A stretch of 64,000 nucleotides of DNA from Sphingobium sp. WTD-1 (GTDB taxonomy: Bacteria > Pseudomonadota > Alphaproteobacteria > Sphingomonadales > Sphingomonadaceae), in assembly GCF_030128825.1 (NCBI RefSeq), contig NZ_CP119127.1:3162001-3226000 (forward strand), in the 5' to 3' direction. The notes under the pieces were generated by a model. That model ran no database searches, was not told the DNA's origin, and worked only from the letters and a program-made list of their open reading frames with translations. This document shows, piece by piece, positions 28,001-36,119 of the stretch; position 1 is the first letter of the stretch, and every line of letters starts with the position of its first letter. The translations under genes and the position numbers were made by a program.

Positions 28001-28502
28001 ATGTCTGGCGCGCCAGCACACCCTGTTCGCGCGCGTCGAGCGGGCGGAAGCCGGGGGCGAGGTCCGCCTCCAGCGGGAAGGAGGCGAGCAATTGCTGGCA
28101 GAAGCCATGAATAGTCTGGATGCGCAGGCCGCCACCGGTCGATTCCAGCACTTCGGCGAACAGGCGCCGGGCGCGGTCGCGCGCTTCCGGTCCGCTCTCT
28201 TCGCCGAGTGCTTCCAGATCGTTGAACAGGTCGCGTTCCTCGGCCTGCACCCAGGTCGCGAGCCGGTCATGGATGCGGTCGGCCATTTCCGCCGCGCCCG
28301 CCTTGGTAAAGGTCAGGCAGAGGATATTTTCGGGACGCACGCCCTGCAGCAGCAGGCGGAAGACGCGCGCGGTCAGCACATGGGTCTTGCCGGTGCCGGC
28401 GGACGCCGACAGCCAGACATGGGCATCGGGCGCAGCGGCCAGCGCCTGCGCGCCGGCCAGCGGTTGCAGCGGGCTGGAGCCTTTAGCCATCGTCGCGCCC
28501 AT
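25092..28502 (-). CDS. addA: AddA, helicase-nuclease subunit of the AddAB recombination complex
   Basis: 1136 residues. It is the UvrD-like 3'-5' helicase plus nuclease of AddAB, the RecBCD counterpart that processes double-strand breaks for RecA. Helicase motif I is SASAGTGKTHVLT (about 33-45). The motif II region is HILVDEAQDTN and the motif V/VI region RLLTVHGAKGLQ with LLYVALTRAEEKL. The C-terminal PD-(D/E)XK nuclease has LVDFKTGRMT and QMAAYVAAL. The start at 28502 is supported by GGAGGA five bases upstream, inside the end of addB, so the genes overlap by 20 bp. It acts with AddB at 28483-31461. Confidence 0.96.
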   Translation of the reverse strand: MGATMAKGSSPLQPLAGAQALAAAPDAHVWLSASAGTGKTHVLTARVFRLLLQGVRPENILCLTFTKAGAAEMADRIHDRLATWVQAEERDLFNDLEALGEESGPEARDRARRLFAEVLESTGGGLRIQTIHGFCQQLLASFPLEADLAPGFRPLDAREQGVLARQTLADMVIRAEELGDGDLIDALQALSLRLGEGAAETFLLRCAARLSALTELPGDIGPWLARELGLPEGDIDAWLADQCSDAMFDMRSLAWVAQANADWGTGRALERCDRIAAWRGREPAARAATLTDLHGAWAKADGDLISAKGWVPPIDGYGDATARLHARCAELIGVKLQADYAALLARALHAGRAYARAYDEAKRLAGAVDFDDLIARTASLLQKEGIAEWIRYKLDQRIDHILVDEAQDTNVHQWAIVGALAAEFFAGDGAKADKVRTIFTVGDFKQAIFGFQGTSPQAFAAAQMVFARHADIAGHAFHDLSLDRSFRSTPPVLDLVDRTIATLRAQSLGLSDGEVRHISANRHPGDVLLWKPTIAGLADEVEGEEDWVADQERELAGKIARQIRQWIDDKMMLEARGRPVRPGDIMILVRRRSELARLIVARLYEEKVAVAGIDRLRLNAPLAVRDLLAALRFATQPDDDLNLAALLVSPLIGWTQDELMERAIGRKGGLWRHLLQHLNDAQLLPLRQLLGQADFTTPYRYLEAILSGPMDGRRRLIERLGAEAADPIEELLNAALGFEADDHPSLQRFIDWFDRGEVEIVRDAAAQGDALRLLTVHGAKGLQAPIVILADACLDPDAGNRMDSLEWNGLPILAPRKGERLGPVGDVAADAAAIEREEHWRLLYVALTRAEEKLIVAGSLGPRAKGEVKPQSWYGAVDAAMVDMGCDWEADPLWGARRRWRGTEVLTPKAAQPESAEEKPVVVEPDWLRAQAPAEQRPPRPLAPSAPVEDDVPNPPPTAAMRQAAERGRWLHALFQRLPDLPTERRREGAEGWLEQQGAGDATLRRDVIDHALRVIEDPHFAALFAPGALAEAPIAAVVGEAVIAGTVDRLRVEADRVQLVDFKTGRMTPRDAEEVPVAHVRQMAAYVAALEVIFPGRVVEAALLYTSAARLIALPAAQLAPYKPGFSPTQQYLLL

Positions 28503-31461
28503 ACCATTCCTCCAGCCGCATCAACTGGTCATAATCGCCATAATTGGCCACTTCCGGATTGACCTGTGCGGCGAAGGGCGCAGTCCCGGTGAGCCAGGTT
28601 TCGGCCGCGTCGCGGAACTGATCATAGACGAAGGCGGTAAAATCGGCGGTGACGATCTTGTCGCGCTTGCCCATCGGATCGACCGGGCTCTCGCGATAGC
28701 CGAAGGCGTCGCCCTTCTTGGCCAGCGACCAATATTCGAAACTGCCCGCCACCCGCGCGCCGGCTACACCGGGAAAGGCGCCATGGGCGGATTCCGCGAT
28801 CAATCCGAGCAGGCCGAGCTGCAACGCATAGCCGCCGCGCACCTGCCGCGCGCTGGGCGGCTTGCCCGTCTTGTAGTCGACGATGCCGATGCTGCCGTCG
28901 GGCATCCGGTCGATGCGGTCGGCCTTGCCGGTCAGCAGCACGCCGGCAATCTCAGCCTTGCCCTCGGTTTCGACCGCAAGGATATGCCGGCCCGCAGCCT
29001 GATCCTTCGTCACTTCGGCCGCGATCCAGCGGATCGCCTCGATCAGGCGCGGTTGCCACAGCGCGCGCAGCAGCGGATGGACATCGGGCCGGGCGAACAT
29101 GGCGCGGGCGCGCGCCTCCAGATCGGCCGGATCACGGCTGCCGCCCTGCGCCCAATGCTCCAATATCTCATGCACGACCGTCCCGCGCCACGCCGGGCCG
29201 GCATCGGCATCGACCGGATCGAGCCGATTGAGCTTCAGGATGCGCCGGGCATAGAAGGCAAAGGGATCGGCCTTCAGCCGGTCGACATCGGTGACCGGAA
29301 TGCGGGTTGGCCGGACGGCGAGCGGCGGCACCGGCGCGGGGCGTTGCGATGGCCGATGGCTGGGCGGTAGGTCCAGCGCATCGGCCAGCAGGCGATAGCG
29401 ATCGGCCGTCTTCCATTGCGGACCCGCCATCGCCTTCAGCCGCAGCCAGAAACGCGAGGCGATTGCCGGGCCGCCGCTGCCGCGCCGGGCGCGGGTGATG
29501 AGGACATGGGGCGCGCCGAGCGCGCTCGCAAAATCATGCGCGGCAAGGCCGATCCGGGTTTCGAGGCCCGGCAAGCCCAGTTCGCGACGAATGCGCGGCG
29601 CCAGCCAGGGATCGGGCGATGGCAGGCCCGGCCAGCTGCCTTCGTTGAGGCCGCCCAGGATCATGAGGTCTGCCTGCACCAACTGCGCCTCGACCAGACC
29701 CAATATGGCGATACGCGGATGGCCGCCCTGTGGCGGTCGCACCGACACGCCGCCCAGCATATGGTCGAGTAGCGCCGGCAGCGACCGGATATCGGCCTGG
29801 CGCGGCCCTTCGGTGGCGGCGGCCTCCATCTCGGCGAACAGGTCGGCGGCGGCATGACCCTGATGCCCGGCCCAAAGCGCGTCGTTGGTGAGCGCCCCGG
29901 CCTGTTCGCGCACCGCCGCCAATTGCCCCGCCAGATCAGGCGCGAGCGCGAAGGCGGCCTCCAGCGGTTCGAGCAGATCACGCGCCCAGGGCCACCAGGC
30001 GCGGGCCTGCGCCCGAAACTCCTTCTGCCGGTCCTCTCCCTCGCGTGGCTCCAGCAGCAGGTCGATGCCGCGCAGCCCCGCCTGCGGCCGCGGCCCCCGC
30101 AACAGCAAGTCGAGCTGACGCACCCCCTCCAGCCAGGGCAGGCGCATCGCGCCGCGCATCACCAGCGGATGCTTGAGCAGGGTCAGCAGCGCGACCGGCG
30201 CAAAGCGCTCGGCCGCCGCCTCCGCCATGGCGATCAGCAAGGTGCCGGGCGGCAGGCGCGACAAAGGCTGGCCCGCGGAATCGTCGGCGTCTATGCCCCA
30301 ACGGCGCAGATGGGCGGAGACACGCACGGCGAGTTGTCGGTCGGGCGTTACCAGCGCGGCGGTGAGTTCGGGTGTTTCCAGCGCCTCACGCAGCGCGATG
30401 GCAATGGCCTGCGCTTCCTCGCCGGGCGTCGCCACCTCCAGCGCCTCGACCCCGGCGAGCGAGCGGTCGGCGGTCTTGAGGTCACGCCAGCGACTAGTCA
30501 GGCGCGGCGGCAGCATCGCGTTGGAAATATTGCGGCCGCGCACAGCGCGGGCATCATGCTCGCTGCCCCAGCGCCATTGAGCGACATCCTCGCGGCTGGC
30601 GCTCATGCGGTCGAGCAGGCGCTTCAAGGCATATTGAGGATGGGTCTCATGCCCTGCGGCGCTGCGGCCGGTGACGGGATCGGGCGGGAATGGACCGATC
30701 GCCGTCCAGGCATCTTCATCCAAATTCTGGTCGAGGCCGGCGAATATCACCTGCCCATTAGGCAGTTCGGCGATCCGCCGCAGCAGCCTAGCGATCGCCG
30801 GAGCGGTTGCGCTGATGCCGGCCGCGACGATGAAACCTGGTGGCGGTGCTTCGCCCCAGCGCGCCGCGACCCGATCGAACAACCGGTTGCGCCGATCCGC
30901 AAGGTCGATGAAGCCCAGCCGCGCCAGTTCGGCCGGCCAACGCGCGATCAGGATGGAGAATAGGTCGAGCGATTTTTCCCAATGGCTCGACAGCCCCTCG
31001 ATAAGGTCGAGATTCGACAGCGCATCGAGCGGCACCCGCTCCACCTGCATCTGGTCGAGCACGGCGCCCAGCGCCTGCCCCAGTTGCAGCGCCTGACCGG
31101 CATCGGCCGCGCCGCCTGCATCCTGCACCATACGCGCAAGGATCATCTGTCGCCGCATCGGCGGGATGGCGGCCGGAACGGCGTTGCCTTCCCAGAGCGG
31201 ATCGAGCGCACCGCCCACTTCCTCGCCCAGTTCCGGATCGCCCAGCGCGACCAGGCGCGGCAGCAGCAGGCCGCCCTCGGCCCGCCGGACAAAGGCGTCG
31301 CTGACGGCACGGACCGCGCGATTGCTGGGCAGCAGGATCATGCCCTGCGCCAGGCGGACGGGATCGCTCCCCTGCTGCGCCAATATGCCGGCGACCAGCG
31401 CGTCGGCGAAGGCCCGGTGCGCCGGGATGGTGTACAGCGCCGGCTTGGCCTGATCACCCAT
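28483..31461 (-). CDS. addB: AddB, nuclease/Chi-recognition subunit of AddAB
   Basis: 992 residues. It is the alphaproteobacterial AddB type: an inactivated helicase-like N-terminal part (LLPSNRAVRAVSDAF in place of a P-loop), a long middle region, and a C-terminal PD-(D/E)XK nuclease (GIVDYKTGKPPSARQVRGGYALQLGLLGL). HEILEHWAQGG marks the nuclease His. It overlaps murU upstream by 8 bp (ATGGGTGA) and addA downstream by 20 bp, so tight translational coupling is likely. Together with AddA it resects double-strand ends and hands over to RecA. Confidence 0.95.
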   Translation of the reverse strand: MGDQAKPALYTIPAHRAFADALVAGILAQQGSDPVRLAQGMILLPSNRAVRAVSDAFVRRAEGGLLLPRLVALGDPELGEEVGGALDPLWEGNAVPAAIPPMRRQMILARMVQDAGGAADAGQALQLGQALGAVLDQMQVERVPLDALSNLDLIEGLSSHWEKSLDLFSILIARWPAELARLGFIDLADRRNRLFDRVAARWGEAPPPGFIVAAGISATAPAIARLLRRIAELPNGQVIFAGLDQNLDEDAWTAIGPFPPDPVTGRSAAGHETHPQYALKRLLDRMSASREDVAQWRWGSEHDARAVRGRNISNAMLPPRLTSRWRDLKTADRSLAGVEALEVATPGEEAQAIAIALREALETPELTAALVTPDRQLAVRVSAHLRRWGIDADDSAGQPLSRLPPGTLLIAMAEAAAERFAPVALLTLLKHPLVMRGAMRLPWLEGVRQLDLLLRGPRPQAGLRGIDLLLEPREGEDRQKEFRAQARAWWPWARDLLEPLEAAFALAPDLAGQLAAVREQAGALTNDALWAGHQGHAAADLFAEMEAAATEGPRQADIRSLPALLDHMLGGVSVRPPQGGHPRIAILGLVEAQLVQADLMILGGLNEGSWPGLPSPDPWLAPRIRRELGLPGLETRIGLAAHDFASALGAPHVLITRARRGSGGPAIASRFWLRLKAMAGPQWKTADRYRLLADALDLPPSHRPSQRPAPVPPLAVRPTRIPVTDVDRLKADPFAFYARRILKLNRLDPVDADAGPAWRGTVVHEILEHWAQGGSRDPADLEARARAMFARPDVHPLLRALWQPRLIEAIRWIAAEVTKDQAAGRHILAVETEGKAEIAGVLLTGKADRIDRMPDGSIGIVDYKTGKPPSARQVRGGYALQLGLLGLIAESAHGAFPGVAGARVAGSFEYWSLAKKGDAFGYRESPVDPMGKRDKIVTADFTAFVYDQFRDAAETWLTGTAPFAAQVNPEVANYGDYDQLMRLEEWYGRDDG

Positions 31462-32161
31462 GGGCGATCATCGACTCCACGACGGGAATGGCCTGCGGCG
31501 TGCCCACGTCGAACCACAGTCCCTGATGCACCGCGCCATAGAGACGCCCCGCCTCGATCGCACGGTTCCAGAAGATGTTCGTCGAAAAGACATCCGCCGG
31601 TGGATCGACCAGCAGGCGGGGCGACAGGATCTGCACGCCGGTGAACACGAACGGCGCGACATGGGCGGTCTTGCGCCGGGTCAGGCGGCCATTGGCGTCC
31701 ATGTGGAAATCGCCCGGTCCGCTATGGCAATTGGCCCGCGCCAGCGGCACCAGCAGCAGCAGCGCATCCATCCGTTCGGGATCCCATAGCCGCTGCATCA
31801 TGCCCAGCGTCTCGGCCGGCCCGTCGATCCACAGATTGTCGCTATTGGCGCAGATGAACGGCTTGTCGCCGAGCAGTGGTCTGGCGTGGATCAATCCGCC
31901 ACCGGTTTCCAGCAGCTTGGCCCGCTCGTCGGAAATGCGGAAGTCCATATCCTTGCGCGTCTTCAGGTGCGCTTCGACCGTGTCAGCGAGATAATGGACG
32001 TTGACGACCACCGTCTTGATTCCGCCGGCCGCCAGGCGATCGAGCGCATGGTCCATCAGCGCCCTGCCGGCGACCTTGACCAACGGCTTGGGTCGGGTCG
32101 CCGTCAGCGGGCGCATCCGTTTACCCAGGCCAGCGGCCATCAGCATGGCGGTATCGATCAT
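31454..32161 (-). CDS. murU: N-acetylmuramate-1-phosphate uridylyltransferase-like nucleotidyltransferase
   Basis: 235 residues. Sugar-1-phosphate nucleotidyltransferase fold: AMLMAAGLGKRMRPLTATRPKPLVKVAGR holds the GxGxRxxPxT signature and the catalytic Lys. ANSDNLW supplies the metal-binding Asp, and WFDVGTPQA ends the domain. Size and partner point to MurU of the anabolic peptidoglycan-recycling route: AmgK phosphorylates MurNAc and MurU makes UDP-MurNAc, bypassing fosfomycin-sensitive MurA. The start at 32161 shares ATGA with the stop of amgK. A general mannose-1-phosphate guanylyltransferase role is the alternative. Confidence 0.85.
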   Translation of the reverse strand: MIDTAMLMAAGLGKRMRPLTATRPKPLVKVAGRALMDHALDRLAAGGIKTVVVNVHYLADTVEAHLKTRKDMDFRISDERAKLLETGGGLIHARPLLGDKPFICANSDNLWIDGPAETLGMMQRLWDPERMDALLLLVPLARANCHSGPGDFHMDANGRLTRRKTAHVAPFVFTGVQILSPRLLVDPPADVFSTNIFWNRAIEAGRLYGAVHQGLWFDVGTPQAIPVVESMIAHG

Positions 32162-33144
32162 GCCTGGGCAAACTCTTCGAGTGCATGATGGCGCTTGTCG
32201 GCGGGGATATTGGCGTCGAACCAGACCTTGACCGGTGCCAGCGCCGGATGGGCCAGATCGCGTTCCAGCAGTCCCCACATGCGCGGCAGATAGGACAAAT
32301 AGCGCGGCTTGTGGTCGCGCTGCCAAAGGCGAGTGAAGATGCCGATGATCTTCGCGTTGCGCTGGGCACCCAGCACAGCATAAGCGGCGTCAAAATCGGC
32401 CGGCGGATTGGCGACCGCATGATAATGGGCCAGCATCGCGGCCTCCAGTTCCGGCGACACGTCGCGCCGGGCGTCCTGCAGCAGCGAGACGAGATCATAG
32501 GCGGGATGCCCCGCCAGAGCGTCCTGAAAATCGAGCAGACCAAGGCCTCGTACTTCGGGGCGGTCGATCAGCATGATGTTTTCGGCGTGATAGTCACGCA
32601 GCACGGTGACGACGGGACTGGCCGACTTTTCGGCGATCGGCAACACCGCGTCCCAGGCCGCATGATAGGCGTCGGCATCGACGTCCAGCCCGAGCGCCGG
32701 GCAATACCATTCGGTCAGCAGGCCGACCTCGCGCTGATAGACCGCGCGGTCGTAAGGCGGGACATCGGCAGCGGGCAGCTTGTGCAGGTCGGCCAGCAGG
32801 TCGATTGCGCGGCGATAGACCGCCAGTTCGCCCGCCGGAACCTCCTCGACATGTTCCTTCAGGCGTTCGTCGCCAAAATCCTCGATCAGGACCAGCCCCT
32901 GCGCCAGATCCTGCGCCAGGATCGCGGGCGCGGCAAAGCCCTGACCCAGCAGATGCTGAGCAATGGCAATGAAGGGGCGCGGATCTTCATGCGGCGGCGG
33001 CGCGTCCATCAGCACGGCACGGCGGCCGCCATTGAGCACACGAAAATAGCGACGGAAGGAGGCATCGCCGGCAAGCGGAACGATGGCGGCGCCATCCCAG
33101 CCCGCCTGCGTGAGGAAAGCGGGGGCGGTTGCGGGGGGGATCAT
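32158..33144 (-). CDS. amgK: Aminoglycoside-phosphotransferase-fold sugar kinase, AmgK type
   Basis: About 328 residues. It has a protein-kinase-like/APH fold: GDASFRRYFRV (nucleotide loop), VLIEDFGDERL (hinge), VLRDYHAENIML (catalytic loop with Asp and Asn) and LGLLDFQDALAGHPAYDLVSLLQDARRD (metal-binding Asp). AmgK phosphorylates the anomeric position of MurNAc/GlcNAc released during wall turnover and passes it to MurU, encoded next door. The start at 33144 overlaps the tsaE stop (ATGA); 33156 is an alternative ATG with GGAG close by. The set tsaE-amgK-murU-addB-addA is a frequent alphaproteobacterial order. Confidence 0.87.
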   Translation of the reverse strand: MIPPATAPAFLTQAGWDGAAIVPLAGDASFRRYFRVLNGGRRAVLMDAPPPHEDPRPFIAIAQHLLGQGFAAPAILAQDLAQGLVLIEDFGDERLKEHVEEVPAGELAVYRRAIDLLADLHKLPAADVPPYDRAVYQREVGLLTEWYCPALGLDVDADAYHAAWDAVLPIAEKSASPVVTVLRDYHAENIMLIDRPEVRGLGLLDFQDALAGHPAYDLVSLLQDARRDVSPELEAAMLAHYHAVANPPADFDAAYAVLGAQRNAKIIGIFTRLWQRDHKPRYLSYLPRMWGLLERDLAHPALAPVKVWFDANIPADKRHHALEEFAQA

Positions 33145-33599
33145 ATCTGTGACCATCGCTCCGTCCAAGCGTCGGGCACGCGCGCTGTCAAGCGCCGTGC
33201 GCCATCCGGCTCGATCATGATGGTCAGAAACAGGGCGTGCGACCAGAGCCCATCGCCCAGCCTGTCGGGCCATTCGATGATCAGCAGGCTGTCCTGCAGA
33301 TATTCGTCCAGCGCCAGCTCGGCCGCTTCCTCCGCATCATCAAGCCGGTAGAGATCGACATGGGCGACCGGCAGGCGGACATCGGGAATGTCATAGGGCT
33401 GGACGATCGCGAAGCTGGGGCTGGGCGCCTCCCCTTCCAGGCCAAGCCCCTCCAGCAGGCCGCGCGCCAAAGTGGTCTTGCCTGCACCCAGTCCGCCTTC
33501 CAGCGCGATGACGTCACCGATGCGGACATGCGCCGCCAGTCGTCGCCCCAGATCGAGCTGGGCGCCCTCGCCCTCCAGGATCATATCCAGATCAGCCAC
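33141..33599 (-). CDS. tsaE: tRNA t6A-modification ATPase TsaE
   Basis: 152 residues. The P-loop is ALEGGLGAGKTTLARGLL (about 33-50), followed by SPSFAIVQPY (the TsaE switch-like SPTF region), HVDLYRLDD and LLIIEWPDRLGD. TsaE works with TsaB/TsaD to form the threonylcarbamoyl group of t6A37 in tRNAs. The start is GTG at 33599, which overlaps the divL stop by 8 bp; an ATG at 33584 is the alternative. It is in the overlapping run divL-tsaE-amgK-murU-addB-addA. Confidence 0.95.
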   Translation of the reverse strand: MADLDMILEGEGAQLDLGRRLAAHVRIGDVIALEGGLGAGKTTLARGLLEGLGLEGEAPSPSFAIVQPYDIPDVRLPVAHVDLYRLDDAEEAAELALDEYLQDSLLIIEWPDRLGDGLWSHALFLTIMIEPDGARRLTARVPDAWTERWSQI

Positions 33600-35940
33600 G
33601 CGGCAGCTCGATCACGACCATCGTTCCCTGTCCCGGTTCAGACACCAATTCGAACGTGCCGCCATGGGCCTGCGCCAACTGCTTGACCAGCGGCAGGCCA
33701 ATCGTCGCTCGCGCGCCCTTGCGGTTCTGCTCGGCGCGGCTGATCGCATCGAAGATCGTGGCTTGCCGGATCGCATCGATGCCGGGGCCATTGTCCGACA
33801 CGACCAGGCGAGCGAGATCGGGGCCGCCATCGCCATGCAACAGCACTCGTGCGCCCGCGCCGCAATAGCGCACCGCATTTTCCAGAAGATGATCGACCGC
33901 CTGACCGATCCGTCGCGCATCGCCCTGGATCACCCCCAGCGTATCCTGCAGGGTGACGGCAAGATCGATCCCCTTGGCCTTTGCCTCGGCGTCGATGCGC
34001 GCGACGCTAGCGCGCACCAGCGCCGCCAGATCGACCTCGCTGCGCTCGATCGGCAGGGTGCCGGCCTCGCCCTGAGTCAGGTCGAGCACATTGTCGATCA
34101 GCATCGACAGGCGCCCGGTGCTCTGTAGGATGCCGTTCACATATTCGACCGCACTTTCGCTGAGTTCACCGGCATAGCCCGCGCTCATCATCTCGGCAAA
34201 GCCGGCAATGGTCGTCAGCGGCGTGCGCAATTCATAACTCATATTCGTGACGAAGGCGGTCTTGACCTTGTCGGCCTGCTCCAGCGCCTCGTTACGGTCG
34301 CGCAGCATCTGCTCGACCCGCCGGCTGTCGGTGACATCCAGCATGGTGAACAGGGCATTGCCATCCGGCAGCGGAATGGCGGCAAATTCGAAGATACGCC
34401 CATCGGCAAAGCCGACATGGCCGACGCGCTGCTTGCGCTCGACCGTTGCCGCGCGGACCAGTTCGCGCACCAGATTGCTCTGCTGCGGTTTGGCAAGGCG
34501 GCTCTGCACGGCGCGCATCAACTCATCAATGCGGGGATGCTTGCCCAACGCCTCTTCGCTGATGTCCCAGATGGTGCGGAAACGGCTGTTCCACAGATGC
34601 AGGCGCCCATCCGACGAGAAGACGCCGATCGCCTCGAACAGATTGTCGAAGGTCGCCGTCCGCACCCGCAGCAGCGTATCGCGCGCACTGGACAATTGCA
34701 CCTGCTCGGTCCGATCCTCGAAGATCAGCAACAGGCCACCGTCGGGCAGCGGCTGGGCATAGACGCGCAAATGCGTGCCATCGACCAGCAGCCAGTTTTC
34801 CTCCAGTGGATCAGGCGACAGGAACCAGTCGCGCCGCTCCGCGCGCCAGGCCGGAAAATCGCGATTTTCCGGCAGGCGGCGCGCATCGCGCATCTGATCC
34901 AGCACGCGCTCGAACAGCGGCGCATCCGTGAGCGCTTCCTGTTTCAGGCCGAACAGGCTGATGAAGGGCTGGTTCCAGAAACGCAGCGCCCGGTCGGGAC
35001 CAAAGCGCGCGACACCGGCCGACAGCCGATCGAGCAGATCGCGCTGTGCCGCTTCCAGCCGGCGATGCTCGACCCGTGCCTGTTCCAGTTCATGCTGGTC
35101 CATCGCGAAGCCTGCGACCCCGGCCGCACCCAGCGGCACGTCGACGACGCGCATCGTCCGCCGTTCGCCATCAATGGTCGCAGGAACGATCCGCGCAAGT
35201 GAGGCGCCCTCTTCCATGGCCTGCGCGGCGGCATCCTGTGGGCTGAACCCGTTGACGTCCTCGACCAGTTCGGTGCCGTTCATGATCACATCATGGGCAC
35301 CAGGGCCATCGACCGCGCGCACATAGGCGCTGTTGACCAGGCTCAATCGAAGATCGGGCGTCCGGTGCCACATCGGGAACGGCGCGGCCTCGACCAGTCC
35401 TGCCAGTGCCTCCAGCGCCTCGCGCAGTTGTGCCACGGTCCCGCTCAGCGCCTGAATTTCAGCCTGGCTGTCGGTCGCGTCGAAGATCCAGAGGACCACG
35501 CCGCCATTGCCTGCCAGCCCCGGCCCTGCCGGCGCCCCGCGAACCAGCAAGGTTCGGGATGATCCGCTGCCTCTGATCGGCAGGGAAAAGCTCTTGCCGG
35601 CCTTTTGTGCGGCACCAATTTCACGCCCCAACGCGGCGGCATCGCCGGGCTCAAGCCCACCGTCAGGCGCCGTCAGTTCGGACACGAAGGTCGGGACACG
35701 ATCCCGGCCCAGCCATTTGCCCAGCCGGTCTGCAGCCTCCATCCGTCCGTCGGGATGAATGATCACAGGTGCAGCGGGTGCCGACGCCAGCAATGTCGTC
35801 AGTCGATCCAGTTTTCCCTGCGCCTGCATGCCTTCACGACGCATGCGCTGGCCAGTGACCAGCGCCCATATCGCAGCCCCCAGCCAGCCGGCCATCATCG
35901 TGCCCAGCAACAAAGTGGCAAGCGGGCTCACAGACCCCAT
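33592..35940 (-). CDS. divL: DivL-type PAS pseudo-histidine kinase (Tyr in place of His)
   Basis: 782 residues, near Caulobacter DivL length (769). One N-terminal membrane helix (about 5-28) is followed by several PAS-like domains, a dimerisation helix and an HATPase domain (LLENAVRYCGAGA as N-box; DNGPGIDAIRQ; ATIGLPLVKQLAQAHGG). The H-box reads NMSYELRTPL: the phospho-accepting His is Tyr (TAT codon), the hallmark of DivL. In Caulobacter, DivL is a polar regulator that controls CckA-CtrA signalling by binding DivK rather than as a normal kinase. Its stop overlaps tsaE. Upstream, 35941-36084 holds its promoter and lies beyond the ahcY terminator. Confidence 0.92.
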   Translation of the reverse strand: MGSVSPLATLLLGTMMAGWLGAAIWALVTGQRMRREGMQAQGKLDRLTTLLASAPAAPVIIHPDGRMEAADRLGKWLGRDRVPTFVSELTAPDGGLEPGDAAALGREIGAAQKAGKSFSLPIRGSGSSRTLLVRGAPAGPGLAGNGGVVLWIFDATDSQAEIQALSGTVAQLREALEALAGLVEAAPFPMWHRTPDLRLSLVNSAYVRAVDGPGAHDVIMNGTELVEDVNGFSPQDAAAQAMEEGASLARIVPATIDGERRTMRVVDVPLGAAGVAGFAMDQHELEQARVEHRRLEAAQRDLLDRLSAGVARFGPDRALRFWNQPFISLFGLKQEALTDAPLFERVLDQMRDARRLPENRDFPAWRAERRDWFLSPDPLEENWLLVDGTHLRVYAQPLPDGGLLLIFEDRTEQVQLSSARDTLLRVRTATFDNLFEAIGVFSSDGRLHLWNSRFRTIWDISEEALGKHPRIDELMRAVQSRLAKPQQSNLVRELVRAATVERKQRVGHVGFADGRIFEFAAIPLPDGNALFTMLDVTDSRRVEQMLRDRNEALEQADKVKTAFVTNMSYELRTPLTTIAGFAEMMSAGYAGELSESAVEYVNGILQSTGRLSMLIDNVLDLTQGEAGTLPIERSEVDLAALVRASVARIDAEAKAKGIDLAVTLQDTLGVIQGDARRIGQAVDHLLENAVRYCGAGARVLLHGDGGPDLARLVVSDNGPGIDAIRQATIFDAISRAEQNRKGARATIGLPLVKQLAQAHGGTFELVSEPGQGTMVVIELPRG

Positions 35941-36084
35941 TGCGCCATTCCCATCCCGTTCGCGACCAATTGTTTATCGTTCATACAGACCAATGGCCAT
36001 GGGCCTATCGCAAGTCTGCGACGGCGGGAAGCATCCAGATATGATGAATGCCCGGTACGGCATGGTCCGGGCATCAGATAAGGT

Positions 36085-36116
36085 AAAAAGGGGGAGGATG
36101 ACCCTCCCCCTTTTTT
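36085..36116 (-). terminator. Rho-independent terminator after ahcY
   Basis: AAAAAGGGGGAGG and CCTCCCCCTTTTT pair perfectly (36085-36097 with 36103-36115) around a 5-base loop. It lies directly downstream of the ahcY stop and ends that transcript before divL on the same strand. The A/T flanks make it symmetric. Confidence 0.93.
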
Positions 36117-36119
36117 GTC

